DNA from: Glaciecola sp.
Lineage (GTDB): Bacteria; Pseudomonadota; Gammaproteobacteria; Enterobacterales; Alteromonadaceae
NCBI GenBank assembly: GCA_029246415.1
Contig: JAQWNF010000023.1
Span: 124,001 to 188,000 of the forward strand
Length of the DNA stretch: 64,000 bases
Reading direction: 5' to 3'
Position numbers and translations under genes: made by a program. Shown in pieces: positions 45,525 to 55,579 of the stretch. Below the pieces are notes generated by a model. The model was given only the letters and a program-made list of their open reading frames with translations. It had not been told where the DNA came from and did not search any database. Position 1 is the first letter of the stretch. Each line of letters starts with the position of its first letter.

Positions 45525-46486
45525 CGTGCCTGACCTTTAAATAACACCCACACAAATATCGGCCCACCAATACTGGCTGTCAATAATGATATAGGTAAAT
45601 CGACACCATTGAGTAATTGATTTACCGTTACGATCACCAGCATTAGGGCTGCGCCAACTAAACCACTTAACGGAATAATTAAACGATTATCACTGCCGAA
45701 AATACGGCGCAAGATATGTGGCACTAACAAACCAACAAATGCAATTGAGCCTGCAATAGATACACTGACACCGACCAGTAATGCACAGATAACCAGTACA
45801 ACTCGGGTTAAACGTTGTGGTTCAATGCCTAGTAATTGAGCATTGATATCACCAAGATACAAACTATTGAGTGCATTACGCTGCAAACACAGTGCGCCAA
45901 TACCCAATATGAGGATGCCACCGGCTATAGCTAAGATTGGATAACTAGCGTGCTGAAAACTACCCATTAACCAAAATGTTAAATTACGCGTCGCTTGGGC
46001 ATCACCAAAAATATATAACCAAGCTAACGCAGCAGCACAGACCGTAGATATCGCAATACCGGCTAAAATCACCGCAGAATGGGTCAAGGCCAAACGTTTA
46101 GCTAATAGATAGATCAGGCCACTACTGAGCAGTGCGCCAGCAAAGCAAGCTAAGGGTAATCCCCATATCAACTCGCTCGCGGGTAAAACGCCACCAATAA
46201 TCACAATACCGGCACATAAGCTTGCCCCACTACTAATGCCAATAATACCCGGATCAGCTAACGGGTTATTTAATACCACCTGTAATGCTGCTGAGCTCAT
46301 GGCTAATGCACTACCGACTAATACAGCGGTAATTAACATGGGTAAGGATAAATTGATAAAGATATGTTGTTCAACTACGTCTGTTAACAATTGAGAATGC
46401 AAGCCAACATTGAGCCCTAGCAATCCGACAATAACGGCAATAGCAATAAATACAGGAGCTGATTGAATAGATGAAACAGGCAACAA
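45521..46486 (-). CDS. btuC: FecCD-family ABC permease, BtuC-like
   Basis: A 321-residue protein with about ten transmembrane helices. The motifs LAMSSAALQVVLNNPLADPGIIGISSGAS and GSIAFVGLLVPHILRR are classic for the BtuC/FecCD family. It is downstream of the low-molecular-weight phosphatase gene by 24 bp and upstream of the ATPase with a 4-bp overlap. Vitamin B12 is the favoured substrate. This makes sense next to other cofactor genes but is not proven by motifs. Confidence 0.8.
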   Translation of the reverse strand: MLPVSSIQSAPVFIAIAVIVGLLGLNVGLHSQLLTDVVEQHIFINLSLPMLITAVLVGSALAMSSAALQVVLNNPLADPGIIGISSGASLCAGIVIIGGVLPASELIWGLPLACFAGALLSSGLIYLLAKRLALTHSAVILAGIAISTVCAAALAWLYIFGDAQATRNLTFWLMGSFQHASYPILAIAGGILILGIGALCLQRNALNSLYLGDINAQLLGIEPQRLTRVVLVICALLVGVSVSIAGSIAFVGLLVPHILRRIFGSDNRLIIPLSGLVGAALMLVIVTVNQLLNGVDLPISLLTASIGGPIFVWVLFKGQAR

Positions 46487-46510
46487 TTTTCCAATAACGC
46501 TAAACAGCCC

Positions 46511-46987
46511 TTAGCTAACTTCACTATTACTAAGGACCAGACAATGTTCAACAAGCCCATCACTGGCTTGTTCGATTAAATCTAACACAAGTGCAAACCC
46601 TTTAATTCCACCATAATAAGGATCGGGTACTTCGGTAAAATCAGAATCCGCAAAATCCATAAACAGTTTTACTTTATCTTGGTGTTCTTGCGGACAGCGC
46701 TTTAATAAACTACTGTGGTTCGCGTTATCCATCGCAATAATTAAATCCGCTAGAATAAAATCATCATCTTCAATTTTGCGACAACTGATCCCGTCAAAAT
46801 GATAGCCGCGCTCTTGCGCTACTGCCATTGAACGTTTGTCCGGTCGGGCTCCTATGTGATAGCCTGCTGTGCCAGCAGAATCAATCACTAATTCGAGCAT
46901 TGCTGCTTGTGCTTTATGTCTAAAAACAGCTTCAGCAGTCGGTGAGCGACAAATATTTCCGAGGCATACAAATACAACTCGCAACAT
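46511..46987 (-). CDS. Low-molecular-weight protein tyrosine phosphatase
   Basis: A 158-residue protein with the N-terminal phosphate loop VCLGNICRSPTAE (CX5R-S) and the distal acid in VPDPYYGG. It is a cytoplasmic LMW-PTP; in this group it often lies next to the FecCD/BtuD genes, but a functional link is not known. The start overlaps no other gene and is divergent from peptidase E. Confidence 0.9.
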   Translation of the reverse strand: MLRVVFVCLGNICRSPTAEAVFRHKAQAAMLELVIDSAGTAGYHIGARPDKRSMAVAQERGYHFDGISCRKIEDDDFILADLIIAMDNANHSSLLKRCPQEHQDKVKLFMDFADSDFTEVPDPYYGGIKGFALVLDLIEQASDGLVEHCLVLSNSEVS

Positions 46988-47067
46988 AAAATCTTCCTTG
47001 AACTTTGTTGGTACTTGATTAGTTTGTGTATACTAGCGAGAATTTAGACCAACGTGTACTTTTTTTT

Positions 47068-47781
47068 ATGCAAATATTAATGCTCAGCTCATCTAGAGTG
47101 AACAACTGCGATTACTTACAAGATGCAAAACCATCGATTATTGCGCATCTTGGTGCGATTTCCTCGGCTGTATTTGTACCTTATGCAGGCATATCAGTCA
47201 GTTACGACGACTACACCCAGCAAGTACAAGACGCCTTACCCGAACTCGCTATTACCGGTTTGCATACTTGTGCCGATCCGATTAAGGCTATCTTAGAAGC
47301 CCCTGCGATATTAGTCGGAGGGGGTAATACTTTCCATCTACTCCATCAATTGCAACAACTTAAGCTTATCGATGCGGTTCGCCAAGCCGTTATTAAGTAT
47401 AACGCCCCTTATATTGGTTGGAGTGCTGGTTCAAATATTTGCGGGGCAACTATCCGCACGACTAACGACATGCCCATTATTGAACCTGCATCATTTGACG
47501 CATTAAACTTTGTTCCTTGCCAATTAAACCCGCATTACACTGACGAACATCCAGCAGGTTTTCATGGGGAAACACGTGATCAACGCTTAACTGAGTTTGT
47601 CACTCTTAATCAGTCGACGCCTGTCATTGGGATCAGAGAAGGTAGCGCGCTACTATTAAAACAAACGGACACCTCTGCATCATTGTCATTAGTGCCCGGT
47701 CCTGACGGTATTTTGTATACCTACCAAGCAGGTAAAACCATTATTCCAGCAGGCACAGATTTAAGTTATTTGCTAGCGTAA
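47068..47781 (+). CDS. pepE: Peptidase E (alpha-aspartyl dipeptidase)
   Basis: 237 residues from the ATG at 47068 (MQILMLSSSRVNNCDYLQ). Peptidase family S51: ILVGGGNTFHLLHQL and the nucleophile Ser in GWSAGSNI, followed by NFVPCQLNPHYTDEHP. It cleaves N-terminal Asp dipeptides. Its stop overlaps the 3' end of the convergent bioD gene by 9 bp, leaving no space for a separate terminator. Confidence 0.95.
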   Translation: MQILMLSSSRVNNCDYLQDAKPSIIAHLGAISSAVFVPYAGISVSYDDYTQQVQDALPELAITGLHTCADPIKAILEAPAILVGGGNTFHLLHQLQQLKLIDAVRQAVIKYNAPYIGWSAGSNICGATIRTTNDMPIIEPASFDALNFVPCQLNPHYTDEHPAGFHGETRDQRLTEFVTLNQSTPVIGIREGSALLLKQTDTSASLSLVPGPDGILYTYQAGKTIIPAGTDLSYLLA

Positions 47782-48441
47782 CAAACTAATATCAAGGTAG
47801 CTTGCGGCCTCACTTGCTGTGGCTACCTTAGGTATCACGCCTAATAATGGTGCGGTAATATGTGCTTGTAGTGTCGCTAAGTTTTCGTTAAAAAACGGCT
47901 GAGTGTCTGGTGCATTGGCAATCCATCCTGCGATGTGACAACCGTTAGCAAGTATCGCCTGTTGGGTGAGTAACGCATGATTTAAACAGCCCAAGCGCAT
48001 GCCTACGACCAAAATTATCGGCATTGCTAATTGTTGTACTATTTCAGGTAACACTTGTTCAGCGTTAATTGGCAATAACCAGCCCCCTGCTCCCTCACTG
48101 ATTAATACATCGACATCCAACGCCATCAACTCCCGATAATTAGCCAATAAGCCTTGCTCGGTAATCGTCTGGGCACTGCGTTGTGCAGCAATATGCGGCG
48201 CAATAGGCTCGCGAAAGGCAAAGGGGTTAATTAACTCATAAGGTAATTCAACGTTACTTTGCGCGATTAACAACTGTGCGTCTTCATTGCGCAAACCTAA
48301 ATCGGTTTGTTCACAGCCTGCGGAAATAGGCTTATGTCCCACAGTTCGTGATCCTTGTGCCACAAACGCGTTAACCAAAGCGGTAGAAGCGACGGTTTTG
48401 CCGACATCAGTATCGGTACCAGTGATAAAATATTGGCGCAT
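47773..48441 (-). CDS. bioD: Dethiobiotin synthetase
   Basis: A 222-residue P-loop protein: FITGTDTDVGKTVASTALVNA, SEGAGGWLLPI and VVGMRLGCLNHALLT are the substrate and nucleotide motifs of BioD. It closes the ureido ring of dethiobiotin with CO2 and ATP. It is the last gene of bioBFCD, 44 bp after bioC. Confidence 0.95.
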   Translation of the reverse strand: MRQYFITGTDTDVGKTVASTALVNAFVAQGSRTVGHKPISAGCEQTDLGLRNEDAQLLIAQSNVELPYELINPFAFREPIAPHIAAQRSAQTITEQGLLANYRELMALDVDVLISEGAGGWLLPINAEQVLPEIVQQLAMPIILVVGMRLGCLNHALLTQQAILANGCHIAGWIANAPDTQPFFNENLATLQAHITAPLLGVIPKVATASEAASYLDISLLR

Positions 48442-48485
48442 AATACAAACCTTTTTTGGGATAAAAACTAGAAATCAATAAAAAG

Positions 48486-49292
48486 TTAACGAGTGAGTTG
48501 CAGTTGTACAACATGATAATCCAAGCTGAATTGCCCTTGGTTAAGGGCGCTAAATGCTGTTTGTGCATCACGCAATTGGCGCTTAGTTAACAAGGTTGCA
48601 GTATTAGGTGTATCGGGATCATCAACCGCCGTGGATGCGCCGACATCTTTTATCGAATGCAACATACTCAAAAAATCAGGATAAGTATCGATAAACACGT
48701 CGCTTCTACTATGACAAGTTAAGCCCGCATTTGCTGCAGCGGCTTGCCATTGTGCTAATGAGGCAAAACTATGTACTGCATACCCTCGCCCAATACTAGC
48801 CCAGGCTTGACGTAAACGAGAGAAAGAAGGTGCAATCAAAATGGTCAAATCAGCACGTCCATCTAGGGTTAAAATATGACTAATGTCCATTAATAACTGT
48901 TCAGGAGAGCTCGACCATTGCAACGCCATAGAGGAAAAAATACGACCCACACTGTTAGGTTCGAATACCTTGATTAGATCATCAAAATCAGCACATTGGT
49001 ATTGAATATTTTTAATCACATGGTTGCGGCTTTGGGCATAATCCAACATAGGCTGGGCTATATCGACAGCAACCACGGTATCGGCAAAAGGGGCTAAAAT
49101 GGGTAATGCACTGCCCGTGCCTGAGCCCAGATCGATTAACTTAGCGACCGATTTTGTTACTAAATCCTGACGAGTATACGCATCATTGATATTGCGCAAT
49201 GACCAATCTAGTATTCGTTGTTGCACGTGCGCGTGTTTATCGTATTGGGCTGCAGCAGCGCCAAAACACTCAGCTATATGTAATTTATCCAA
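48486..49292 (-). CDS. bioC: Malonyl-ACP O-methyltransferase
   Basis: A 268-residue SAM methyltransferase: LIDLGSGTGSALPIL, VAVDIAQPMLDYAQ and SMALQWSSSPEQLL. It methylates malonyl-ACP to disguise it for pimelate synthesis by the fatty-acid enzymes. The start is a TTG at 49290-49292, overlapping the bioF stop by 8 bp, so it is translationally coupled. No bioH-type esterase is in the window. Confidence 0.9.
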   Translation of the reverse strand: MDKLHIAECFGAAAAQYDKHAHVQQRILDWSLRNINDAYTRQDLVTKSVAKLIDLGSGTGSALPILAPFADTVVAVDIAQPMLDYAQSRNHVIKNIQYQCADFDDLIKVFEPNSVGRIFSSMALQWSSSPEQLLMDISHILTLDGRADLTILIAPSFSRLRQAWASIGRGYAVHSFASLAQWQAAAANAGLTCHSRSDVFIDTYPDFLSMLHSIKDVGASTAVDDPDTPNTATLLTKRQLRDAQTAFSALNQGQFSLDYHVVQLQLTR

Positions 49293-50448
49293 GCTTAGCT
49301 CTCATCATTACAAGGCCATCTACAAGTGACTCTATATCTTTATGTTGATGCAAAGCACTGATCGTTACTCGTAATCTGTCCTGCCCTTTGGGCACTGTCG
49401 GGGTGCGGATCGCATTAACCCATAAGCCTAAACTTTTGAGCATGTCACTCGCTTTAAGCGCTTTGGCCGGATCACTAATCAAATACGGTTGGATGGCGCT
49501 ATCAGAAGGTATAATCGGTAAATCTTGAGCGTTGGCAAGTGTTTTAAAGTAATCAATATTTTCATGCAATTGACGTCTAGCTGAACCTTGCTGCATCAAC
49601 TGAATACTCTTCAATGTTGCTTGAGCTTGAGCGGCACTAAATGCCGTAGAATAAATATAATGTTTAGCTTTATTAATCAAATAATCAATCAGTACGTGTG
49701 AACCTGCTACAAATGCCCCACCCGTACCAACTGCTTTACCAAAAGTGCCCATGACTATCGGACATTGCGCTTGTGTTAAATTGAATGCCTCAACACTGCC
49801 CAACCCATTCTCTCCGATGACACCAAACGCATGCGCATCATCGAGCATTAACCATGCATCATGTTGTTTACATAATCCTTGCAGAGCAACGACATCGGCA
49901 CTATCACCGTCCATACTAAATACCCCTTCAGACACACAAAGGGTGTTGGCAGCCGCTTTACTAAACTGCGTTTGAGCATGTTGCATATCATTATGCTTAA
50001 AACGTAAAAATTGTGCGGGGCTATGCATAGCAGCATCGATAAAAGAGGCGTGCATTAATTTATCTGTAATGACGGTATCACCTGAGGATAGCAAGGCTTG
50101 GCAAATTGCCTGATTGGCCGCAAAGCCCGAGGAAAATAACAGCACCGCCTCGCGATTTAATGCGCCAGCCAAATGCTCTTCAAGTGCCTGATGCGCTTTC
50201 GTGTGCCCGGTTACTAGTGGTGAAGCACCTGAGCCAGCACCATAGCGTGATAAGCCTTCAACATAAGATTGTAAAATATCCTGATTCTGGCGATGCCCTA
50301 AGTAATCATTACTAGAAAAGTTTAAATAATGCTTCCCATCAACCTTAATGACACTATCATAATCGTCTTCCACTACGACGAGTTTGCGGAGTAAACAATC
50401 ATGGGCCAGTGCCGTTAGGTCTTTTTGTAAATGGGAAAATGCCATCAT
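49285..50448 (-). CDS. bioF: 8-amino-7-oxononanoate synthase
   Basis: A 387-residue PLP enzyme of the alpha-oxoamine synthase family: NFSSNDYLGHRQ, GSGASPLVTGHTKAH, DDAHAFGVIGENGLG and the PLP lysine in GTFGKAVGTGGAF. It condenses pimeloyl-ACP with alanine. The start could be either of two adjacent ATG codons. It lies 14 bp after bioB. Confidence 0.95.
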   Translation of the reverse strand: MMAFSHLQKDLTALAHDCLLRKLVVVEDDYDSVIKVDGKHYLNFSSNDYLGHRQNQDILQSYVEGLSRYGAGSGASPLVTGHTKAHQALEEHLAGALNREAVLLFSSGFAANQAICQALLSSGDTVITDKLMHASFIDAAMHSPAQFLRFKHNDMQHAQTQFSKAAANTLCVSEGVFSMDGDSADVVALQGLCKQHDAWLMLDDAHAFGVIGENGLGSVEAFNLTQAQCPIVMGTFGKAVGTGGAFVAGSHVLIDYLINKAKHYIYSTAFSAAQAQATLKSIQLMQQGSARRQLHENIDYFKTLANAQDLPIIPSDSAIQPYLISDPAKALKASDMLKSLGLWVNAIRTPTVPKGQDRLRVTISALHQHKDIESLVDGLVMMRAKLG

Positions 50449-50462
50449 CTACTCTCTACAAA

Positions 50463-51632
50463 CTAAGTTGCTGATGCATCATAAAACAAATCACTCGGAT
50501 CAGCTTGTTGCTCTTGTTGCATTTGGATTTCATCATGCAATGCTGCTTCGTGTGCTTCATCTGAATACGCTTTAGTTTGATGTGAATTAATGCCAAGTTT
50601 CTTGAACAACATTACATCTTCGTGAGTTTCAGGGTTTGAGGTCGTTAACAACTTACAGCCATAAAAGATAGAGTTGGCGCCAGCCATAAAACACATAGCT
50701 TGCATCTGTTCGTTCATCGCTTCACGCCCTGCTGATAAGCGCACAAAAGATTGTGGCATCATGATCCGTGCAATGGCGATAGTACGGATAAATTCAAAAT
50801 AATCTAAATCGTCTACTTTATCTAGTGGCGTGCCTTTTACTTTAACCAACATGTTAATAGGTACACTTTCTGGATGACGTTCTAGATTAGCTAACGCGAT
50901 AAGTAATCCTGAACGGTCATCACCGGTTTCGCCCATTCCAACAATCCCGCCTGAACAGACATGCATACCAGAGTCACGTACGTTTTGTAACGTGTCTAAG
51001 CGGTCTTGGTAAGTACGAGTAGTAATGATGTCCCCATAATATTCAGGAGAGGTATCTAAGTTGTGGTTGTAATAATCTAGTCCAGCTTGCTTCAAGGCAA
51101 TCGCTTGATCGCGGCTTAACATACCCAAAGTCATGCAAGTTTCTAAGCCTAATGCCTTAACTTGTTTGACCATATCAACGACATACGGCATGTCACGTTC
51201 ACGCGGATTACGCCACGCAGCACCCATACAAAAACGGGTTGAGCCCGTTGCGCGAGCTTCTTTGGCGCGTTCGATGACTTTGGAAATTTCAAGTAAGCGT
51301 TCTTTTTCCAGCCCCGTATCATAACGTGCTGACTGTGGACAGTAAGCACAGTCTTCAGGGCAAGCACCGGTTTTAATGGATAATAAGGTGCTTACTTGCA
51401 CATAATTCGGATCAAAATGCGTACGGTGCACCGTTTGGGCTTTAAACATTAAGTCGTTAAACGGCATGTTATATAATTCATTCACTTCATCTAATGTCCA
51501 ATTATGACGCACATCTTGTTGCATCGCCGCGGTCAGCGGTTTAGGTAAACTAATTGGGTTGGATGAGATTTGATCAGCTTGAGATGAAATTGGAGATTGC
51601 GCTGATGTTGGGGTAATAGTGTCGGTTTGCAT
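50463..51632 (-). CDS. bioB: Biotin synthase
   Basis: A 389-residue radical SAM enzyme: [13 protein letters not shown] carries the CxxxCxxC 4Fe-4S cluster, and [11 protein letters not shown]-like [11 protein letters not shown] and RLSAGREAM carry the 2Fe-2S ligand region. It has a 20-residue Thr/Ser/Pro-rich N-terminal extension before the core and an acidic Gln-rich tail. First gene of the leftward operon; its promoter is overlapped by the BirA operator. Confidence 0.95.
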   Translation of the reverse strand: MQTDTITPTSAQSPISSQADQISSNPISLPKPLTAAMQQDVRHNWTLDEVNELYNMPFNDLMFKAQTVHRTHFDPNYVQVSTLLSIKTGACPEDCAYCPQSARYDTGLEKERLLEISKVIERAKEARATGSTRFCMGAAWRNPRERDMPYVVDMVKQVKALGLETCMTLGMLSRDQAIALKQAGLDYYNHNLDTSPEYYGDIITTRTYQDRLDTLQNVRDSGMHVCSGGIVGMGETGDDRSGLLIALANLERHPESVPINMLVKVKGTPLDKVDDLDYFEFIRTIAIARIMMPQSFVRLSAGREAMNEQMQAMCFMAGANSIFYGCKLLTTSNPETHEDVMLFKKLGINSHQTKAYSDEAHEAALHDEIQMQQEQQADPSDLFYDASAT

Positions 51633-51669
51633 GCGTGCCTTGCTCTTTACTTAACGGGTATAGAGCGGT

Positions 51670-51697
51670 AGTCTATGCGGTATTCAGGCTTTGTCAA
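51670..51697 (-). promoter_or_regulatory. bioB promoter
   Basis: On the minus strand, TTGACA (51692-51697), 16 bases, then TAGACT (51670-51675). The transcript would begin near 51663, giving a leader of about 30 bases before the bioB ATG. The -35 box is inside the BirA operator. Confidence 0.6.
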
Positions 51698-53003
51698 CCA
51701 AAAGCCATCTAGCAAGTTTACAAGTGATTATAAATTGAACAATATTGAATATGATAAGCGCCACCTATGGCATCCTTACACCTCAGCAACACAACCATTA
51801 CCTTGTTATGAAGTGATAGGGGCAAACGGTGTCGAACTTACCCTAGCCGACTCTAAAATCTTAATTGATGGCATGTCGTCGTGGTGGGCTGCTATTCATG
51901 GTTATAATCACCCACATCTAAATCAAGCGGCAAAAACACAGATTGATGCCTTTTCACATTTTATGTTTGGTGGGATCACCCACGAACCTGCGATTAGATT
52001 AACCAAACAATTATTATCCATGGTACCGGATGGTTTAAATCGCGTTTTCCTAGCTGATTCAGGCTCAGTATCGGTAGAAGTGGCGATCAAAATGGCATTA
52101 CAGTATTTTGCTTGCCAAGGTCAGCCAAATAAACACAAGATCATTACCCCGCGCAACGGCTATCACGGTGATACCTTTGCAGCGATGTCAGTCTGTGATC
52201 CGATTAACGGCATGCACTCGTTATTCAAAAATGTGTTAGCTGAACAGATTTTTGCCCCTGCCCCGCAAACCCGTTTTGAACAAACGTGGAATGAAGATGA
52301 TATCGCACCACTCGCTGAGCTAATTGCCGCGCATCATAACGAACTGGCGGCATTGATCTTAGAGCCTATAGTGCAAGGTGCCGGCGGAATGCGTATGTAT
52401 CATCCTATGTACCTAAAACGCGCTCGACAATTGTGTGATGAATATAATATTTTGTTGATCGTCGATGAGATTGCCACGGGCTTTGGCCGTACCGGAAAAT
52501 TATTTGCCTGCGAGCATGCGGGTATTTCTCCTGATATTATTTGTCTAGGAAAAGCCTTAACTGGTGGTTATATGACCATGGCTGCAACAATTTGCACCGA
52601 AGATGTCGCTATGGGCATATGTCAAAGTGCACCGGGTGTGTTTATGCATGGACCAACTTATATGGCAAACCCTCTCGCCTGTGCGGTCGCTTCTGCGAGT
52701 CTAGATATTATCGCCACTGGTGAATGGCAACAGCAAGTCGAGTCGATTGAAAAATGGATCAAACAATACCTCACTCCTTGTAAAGATCTCACTGCCGTAG
52801 CGGATATACGCATCTTAGGTGCGATTGGTGTGGTTGAAACCAAAGTCCCGGTAGACGTTGCAGCAATCCAAGCTAAGTTTGTCGAAAGCGGCGTATGGAT
52901 CCGTCCTTTTGGAAAATTAGTTTACATCATGCCGCCGTTTATTAGCAGCGAGGTGCATATCAAACAACTTTGCGCAGCTATTTATTCTGCGCTTGATGAG
53001 TGA
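51675..53003 (+). CDS. bioA: Adenosylmethionine-8-amino-7-oxononanoate aminotransferase
   Basis: A PLP aminotransferase of 442 residues counted from the ATG at 51675: DKRHLWHPYTS, DGMSSWWAAIHGYNHP, PRNGYHGDTFAAMSVCDP, DEIATGFGRTGKLFACEHA, and the PLP lysine in CLGKALTGGYM. It uses SAM as amino donor. The BirA operator lies inside this frame, and E. coli BioA begins just before DQRH, so translation may really start at the TTG at 51735, giving 422 residues. The coordinates given are those of the longest ATG frame. Confidence 0.9.
   Translation: MRYSGFVNQKPSSKFTSDYKLNNIEYDKRHLWHPYTSATQPLPCYEVIGANGVELTLADSKILIDGMSSWWAAIHGYNHPHLNQAAKTQIDAFSHFMFGGITHEPAIRLTKQLLSMVPDGLNRVFLADSGSVSVEVAIKMALQYFACQGQPNKHKIITPRNGYHGDTFAAMSVCDPINGMHSLFKNVLAEQIFAPAPQTRFEQTWNEDDIAPLAELIAAHHNELAALILEPIVQGAGGMRMYHPMYLKRARQLCDEYNILLIVDEIATGFGRTGKLFACEHAGISPDIICLGKALTGGYMTMAATICTEDVAMGICQSAPGVFMHGPTYMANPLACAVASASLDIIATGEWQQQVESIEKWIKQYLTPCKDLTAVADIRILGAIGVVETKVPVDVAAIQAKFVESGVWIRPFGKLVYIMPPFISSEVHIKQLCAAIYSALDE
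51691..51723. promoter_or_regulatory. BirA operator of the biotin genes
   Basis: TTGTCAACC, 15 bases, AGTTTACAA. This is the bacterial BirA half-site pair TTGTAAACC-N15-GGTTTACAA with two mismatches, located between divergent bioB and bioA. Biotinoyl-AMP-loaded BirA would repress both directions. Confidence 0.8.
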
Positions 53004-53090
53004 TTAGCCTGTATTTAGTGTGGAGAAAGTCACAAATTTGGGTATAATTCGCTTTTTTATCCGCTTATCAATAATTTAATGGAGTTCACT

Positions 53091-54488
53091 ATGGCGTATG
53101 CCTCAGTTGTCGACGTGCTAAAAGGATCTTACGAGATCGCGCAAACCGTTACTATCAAAGGATGGGTTCGTACTCGTCGTGATTCAAAAGCCGGTTTATC
53201 TTTTATTGCGCTACACGATTGTAGCTGTTTTGATCCCGTTCAAGTCATTGCACTCAATACATTAGAAAATTACGAACAAATTACCACATTGACTACAGGT
53301 TGTTCATTGTCTGTTACGGGTGTGGTTAAAGCCTCACAAGGTCAAGGTCAATCAGTTGAAATTGAAGCGGCCAGAGTAGAAATCATTGGCATGGTTGAAA
53401 ACCCTGATACTTATCCAATGGCTGCGAAACGTCACAGCATTGAGTATTTACGTGAACATGCTCACTTACGTCCGCGTACTAATATCATGGGCGCGGTGAC
53501 TCGAGTGCGTAATACTTTGTCACAAGCGGTACATCGCTTTTTCCATGAACAAGGCTATTTTTGGATTTCTACCCCTATCATTACCGGCTCCGATACTGAA
53601 GGTGCAGGCGAAATGTTCCGCGTATCGACCTTAGATATGATGAACTTACCGATGAATGATGAAGGTCAAGTAGACTACTCTGAAGACTTTTTCGGTAAAG
53701 AAACCTTTTTAACCGTATCTGGTCAGTTAAATGTTGAAACTTACGCTACAGCGATGTCCAAGGTATATACCTTTGGTCCTACGTTCCGTGCTGAAAACTC
53801 AAACACCACGCGTCATTTAGCTGAGTTTTGGATGATTGAGCCAGAAGTGGCTTTTGCCGATCTAGCAACAGTTGCTCAACTAGCTGAAGATTTATTAAAA
53901 TACGTGTTCAAAGCAGTATTAGAAGAAAATCCTGATGATATGGCGTTTTTTGCCCAGCGCGTCAACAAAGAAGCGATTTCGCGTCTTGAGCAAGTCGTAA
54001 ATTCTGAGTTTGTCCGTATGGATTACACCGATGCGATTGAGATTTTACAAAACTGCGGTAAGAAATTCGAGTTCCCGGTATCATGGGGTGTTGATTTATC
54101 TTCAGAGCACGAACGTTATTTGGCAGAAGAGCACGTCGGTGCGCCGATTATCATGCAAAACTACCCTAAAGACATCAAAGCCTTTTACATGCGCATCAAC
54201 GATGATGGCAAAACAGTAGCGGCGATGGATATCCTAGCGCCTGGTATCGGTGAAATCATTGGTGGCTCACAACGTGAAGAACGTTTAGATGTGTTTGATG
54301 CACGTTTAGCTGAAATGGGCTTAGACCAAGCAGATTACAGCTGGTATCGCGACTTACGTCGTTACGGTACTGTGCCACATGCTGGTTTTGGATTAGGGTT
54401 TGAGCGATTGGTTGCTTATGTGACAGGCGTACAAAATGTGCGTGACGTGATCCCATTACCACGTACACCAGGAAGCGCGCCTTACTAA
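53091..54488 (+). CDS. asnS: Asparaginyl-tRNA synthetase
   Basis: A 465-residue class II synthetase starting at the ATG at 53091 ([15 protein letters not shown]) after AATGGAGTTCACT. It has an N-terminal OB fold ([26 protein letters not shown]), motif 2 ([25 protein letters not shown]) and motif 3 ([15 protein letters not shown]). The length is that of E. coli AsnS. Confidence 0.97.
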   Translation: MAYASVVDVLKGSYEIAQTVTIKGWVRTRRDSKAGLSFIALHDCSCFDPVQVIALNTLENYEQITTLTTGCSLSVTGVVKASQGQGQSVEIEAARVEIIGMVENPDTYPMAAKRHSIEYLREHAHLRPRTNIMGAVTRVRNTLSQAVHRFFHEQGYFWISTPIITGSDTEGAGEMFRVSTLDMMNLPMNDEGQVDYSEDFFGKETFLTVSGQLNVETYATAMSKVYTFGPTFRAENSNTTRHLAEFWMIEPEVAFADLATVAQLAEDLLKYVFKAVLEENPDDMAFFAQRVNKEAISRLEQVVNSEFVRMDYTDAIEILQNCGKKFEFPVSWGVDLSSEHERYLAEEHVGAPIIMQNYPKDIKAFYMRINDDGKTVAAMDILAPGIGEIIGGSQREERLDVFDARLAEMGLDQADYSWYRDLRRYGTVPHAGFGLGFERLVAYVTGVQNVRDVIPLPRTPGSAPY

Positions 54489-54534
54489 GCAGCGCACCTA
54501 ACTAACAAAGCATCATAGATAAATATTAAAGAAA

Positions 54535-54568
54535 GTAATCAACTGTAGTGGTTGGTTACTTTTTTTTT
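54535..54568 (+). terminator. Rho-independent terminator of asnS
   Basis: GTAATCAAC and GTTGGTTAC form a 9-bp stem (one T-G pair) with a 7-base loop, followed by nine T. It lies 47 bp after the asnS stop. Confidence 0.9.
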
Positions 54569-54580
54569 GCGATAGTGAAC

Positions 54581-54856
54581 TTACCTCTCCTCTTTTGTAT
54601 GCCAAATTCTCAATACATAAAAACAATCGTTTCTAAGCTCGTAGCGCAACTCATAATCACCAATTAATAATTTTCGCACCTCTCGGTGTTCAAACTGCTC
54701 CAGTCTTTCACCAATTCTAGGTTGATGAATTATTTTATCTGGTGCTTGAGTCAACGATTGAACAACTCTAGCCGCTGCAACACGATTAACTGAAGCCAAA
54801 AACTCATACAACCGATTTAAATCCAATATTGCACTGCGGGTCCATTTAATTTCCAT
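54581..54856 (-). CDS. ParE/RelE-family toxin
   Basis: A 91-residue protein: MEIKWTRSAILDLNRLYEFL, RIGERLEQFEHREVRKLLIG and YELRYELRNDCFYVLRIWHTKEER. These match the RelE/ParE fold and its C-terminal strand. Targets of the family are gyrase (ParE) or mRNA (RelE), and the sequence does not settle which. Two bp after the antitoxin gene. Confidence 0.9.
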   Translation of the reverse strand: MEIKWTRSAILDLNRLYEFLASVNRVAAARVVQSLTQAPDKIIHQPRIGERLEQFEHREVRKLLIGDYELRYELRNDCFYVLRIWHTKEER

Positions 54857-54858
54857 TA

Positions 54859-55116
54859 CTAAGGTTTCGATAGTGGTTTATCAGTACTTAAACTTTGCGC
54901 CCAAGCTTGCACAGTTTGGTGGTCTGTTACATTACCATCATCAATATCTTGCAACGCCTCTAACGTCAAACGATGACGCTCTTCTTCTTGTGCCACCCAG
55001 GCGCCAAGTGCTTGTTTGACTATCCAAGCTTTAGATCTTTCTAAACGGTGTGATAAATCATCAACTTTATCAGCCAAAAGTAATGGAACATGTGCCGTAA
55101 TAACTTTTGTTTCCAA
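54859..55116 (-). CDS. Ribbon-helix-helix antitoxin of the ParE/RelE-type pair
   Basis: 85 residues from a TTG at 55114-55116 that has GAGG about 10 bases upstream; the frame can be extended to another TTG at 55161. VITAHVPLLLADKVDDLSHRLERSKAWIVKQALGAWV is a CopG-like DNA-binding fold, followed by an acidic tail for toxin binding. Antitoxin first, toxin second, as usual. Confidence 0.85.
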   Translation of the reverse strand: METKVITAHVPLLLADKVDDLSHRLERSKAWIVKQALGAWVAQEEERHRLTLEALQDIDDGNVTDHQTVQAWAQSLSTDKPLSKP

Positions 55117-55579
55117 GGAAATACCCTCAATATAATTTATATTTAAATCAGAGTTAATCAAATATAATCAGATTGATTAACGCTGAATATATATTAGTCA
55201 TTGCAGTAATTAATTACAAACAATCAAGTCACATTACTCCAAATTATTTGCTGTATTGCATAAGCAATACTCAAGTCAATTACACCACAATTTAGGCTAT
55301 CTCACACTAATTGCGTCAAACAAACAATACTCCTGCATAATCGCCTGCTAACCCACTGATATTTATTGATTTTAATTCTGGAACAAGTCTTGCTATGTTT
55401 TGTTATGTAGTATACGAAGTTCTATTAAGAACCATTGTAATAGGCGCTGCAAACCACTATTTAAGTTACTAAAGTAACGAACACTCACCCATAATTACAA
55501 CTAGTTACATTTGACAACAGATCTGTACATTTAGGTCAGTTATTATTTACACATAAAAATGGATATTAAGGCAACACAC
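55117..55579. other. Intergenic region upstream of the RND operon
   Basis: About 460 bp without a gene. It contains small palindromes GTATTGC-ATAA-GCAATAC at 55253-55270, GTTAC-TAAA-GTAAC near 55466, and ACAGATCTGT near 55517. TTGACA at 55511-55516 has no -10 box at standard spacing. These palindromes may be regulator sites for the efflux genes. Confidence 0.4.

Noticed and set aside
44805-47068. Cobalamin riboswitch for the btuCD-like genes
   Set aside because: The gap upstream of the phosphatase gene is only about 80 bp and shows no B12-box-like sequence.
55511-55546. TTGACA ... TATTAT as a promoter for the RND genes
   Set aside because: The boxes are 24 bases apart, too far for sigma-70; no better -10 lies at 16-18 bases.
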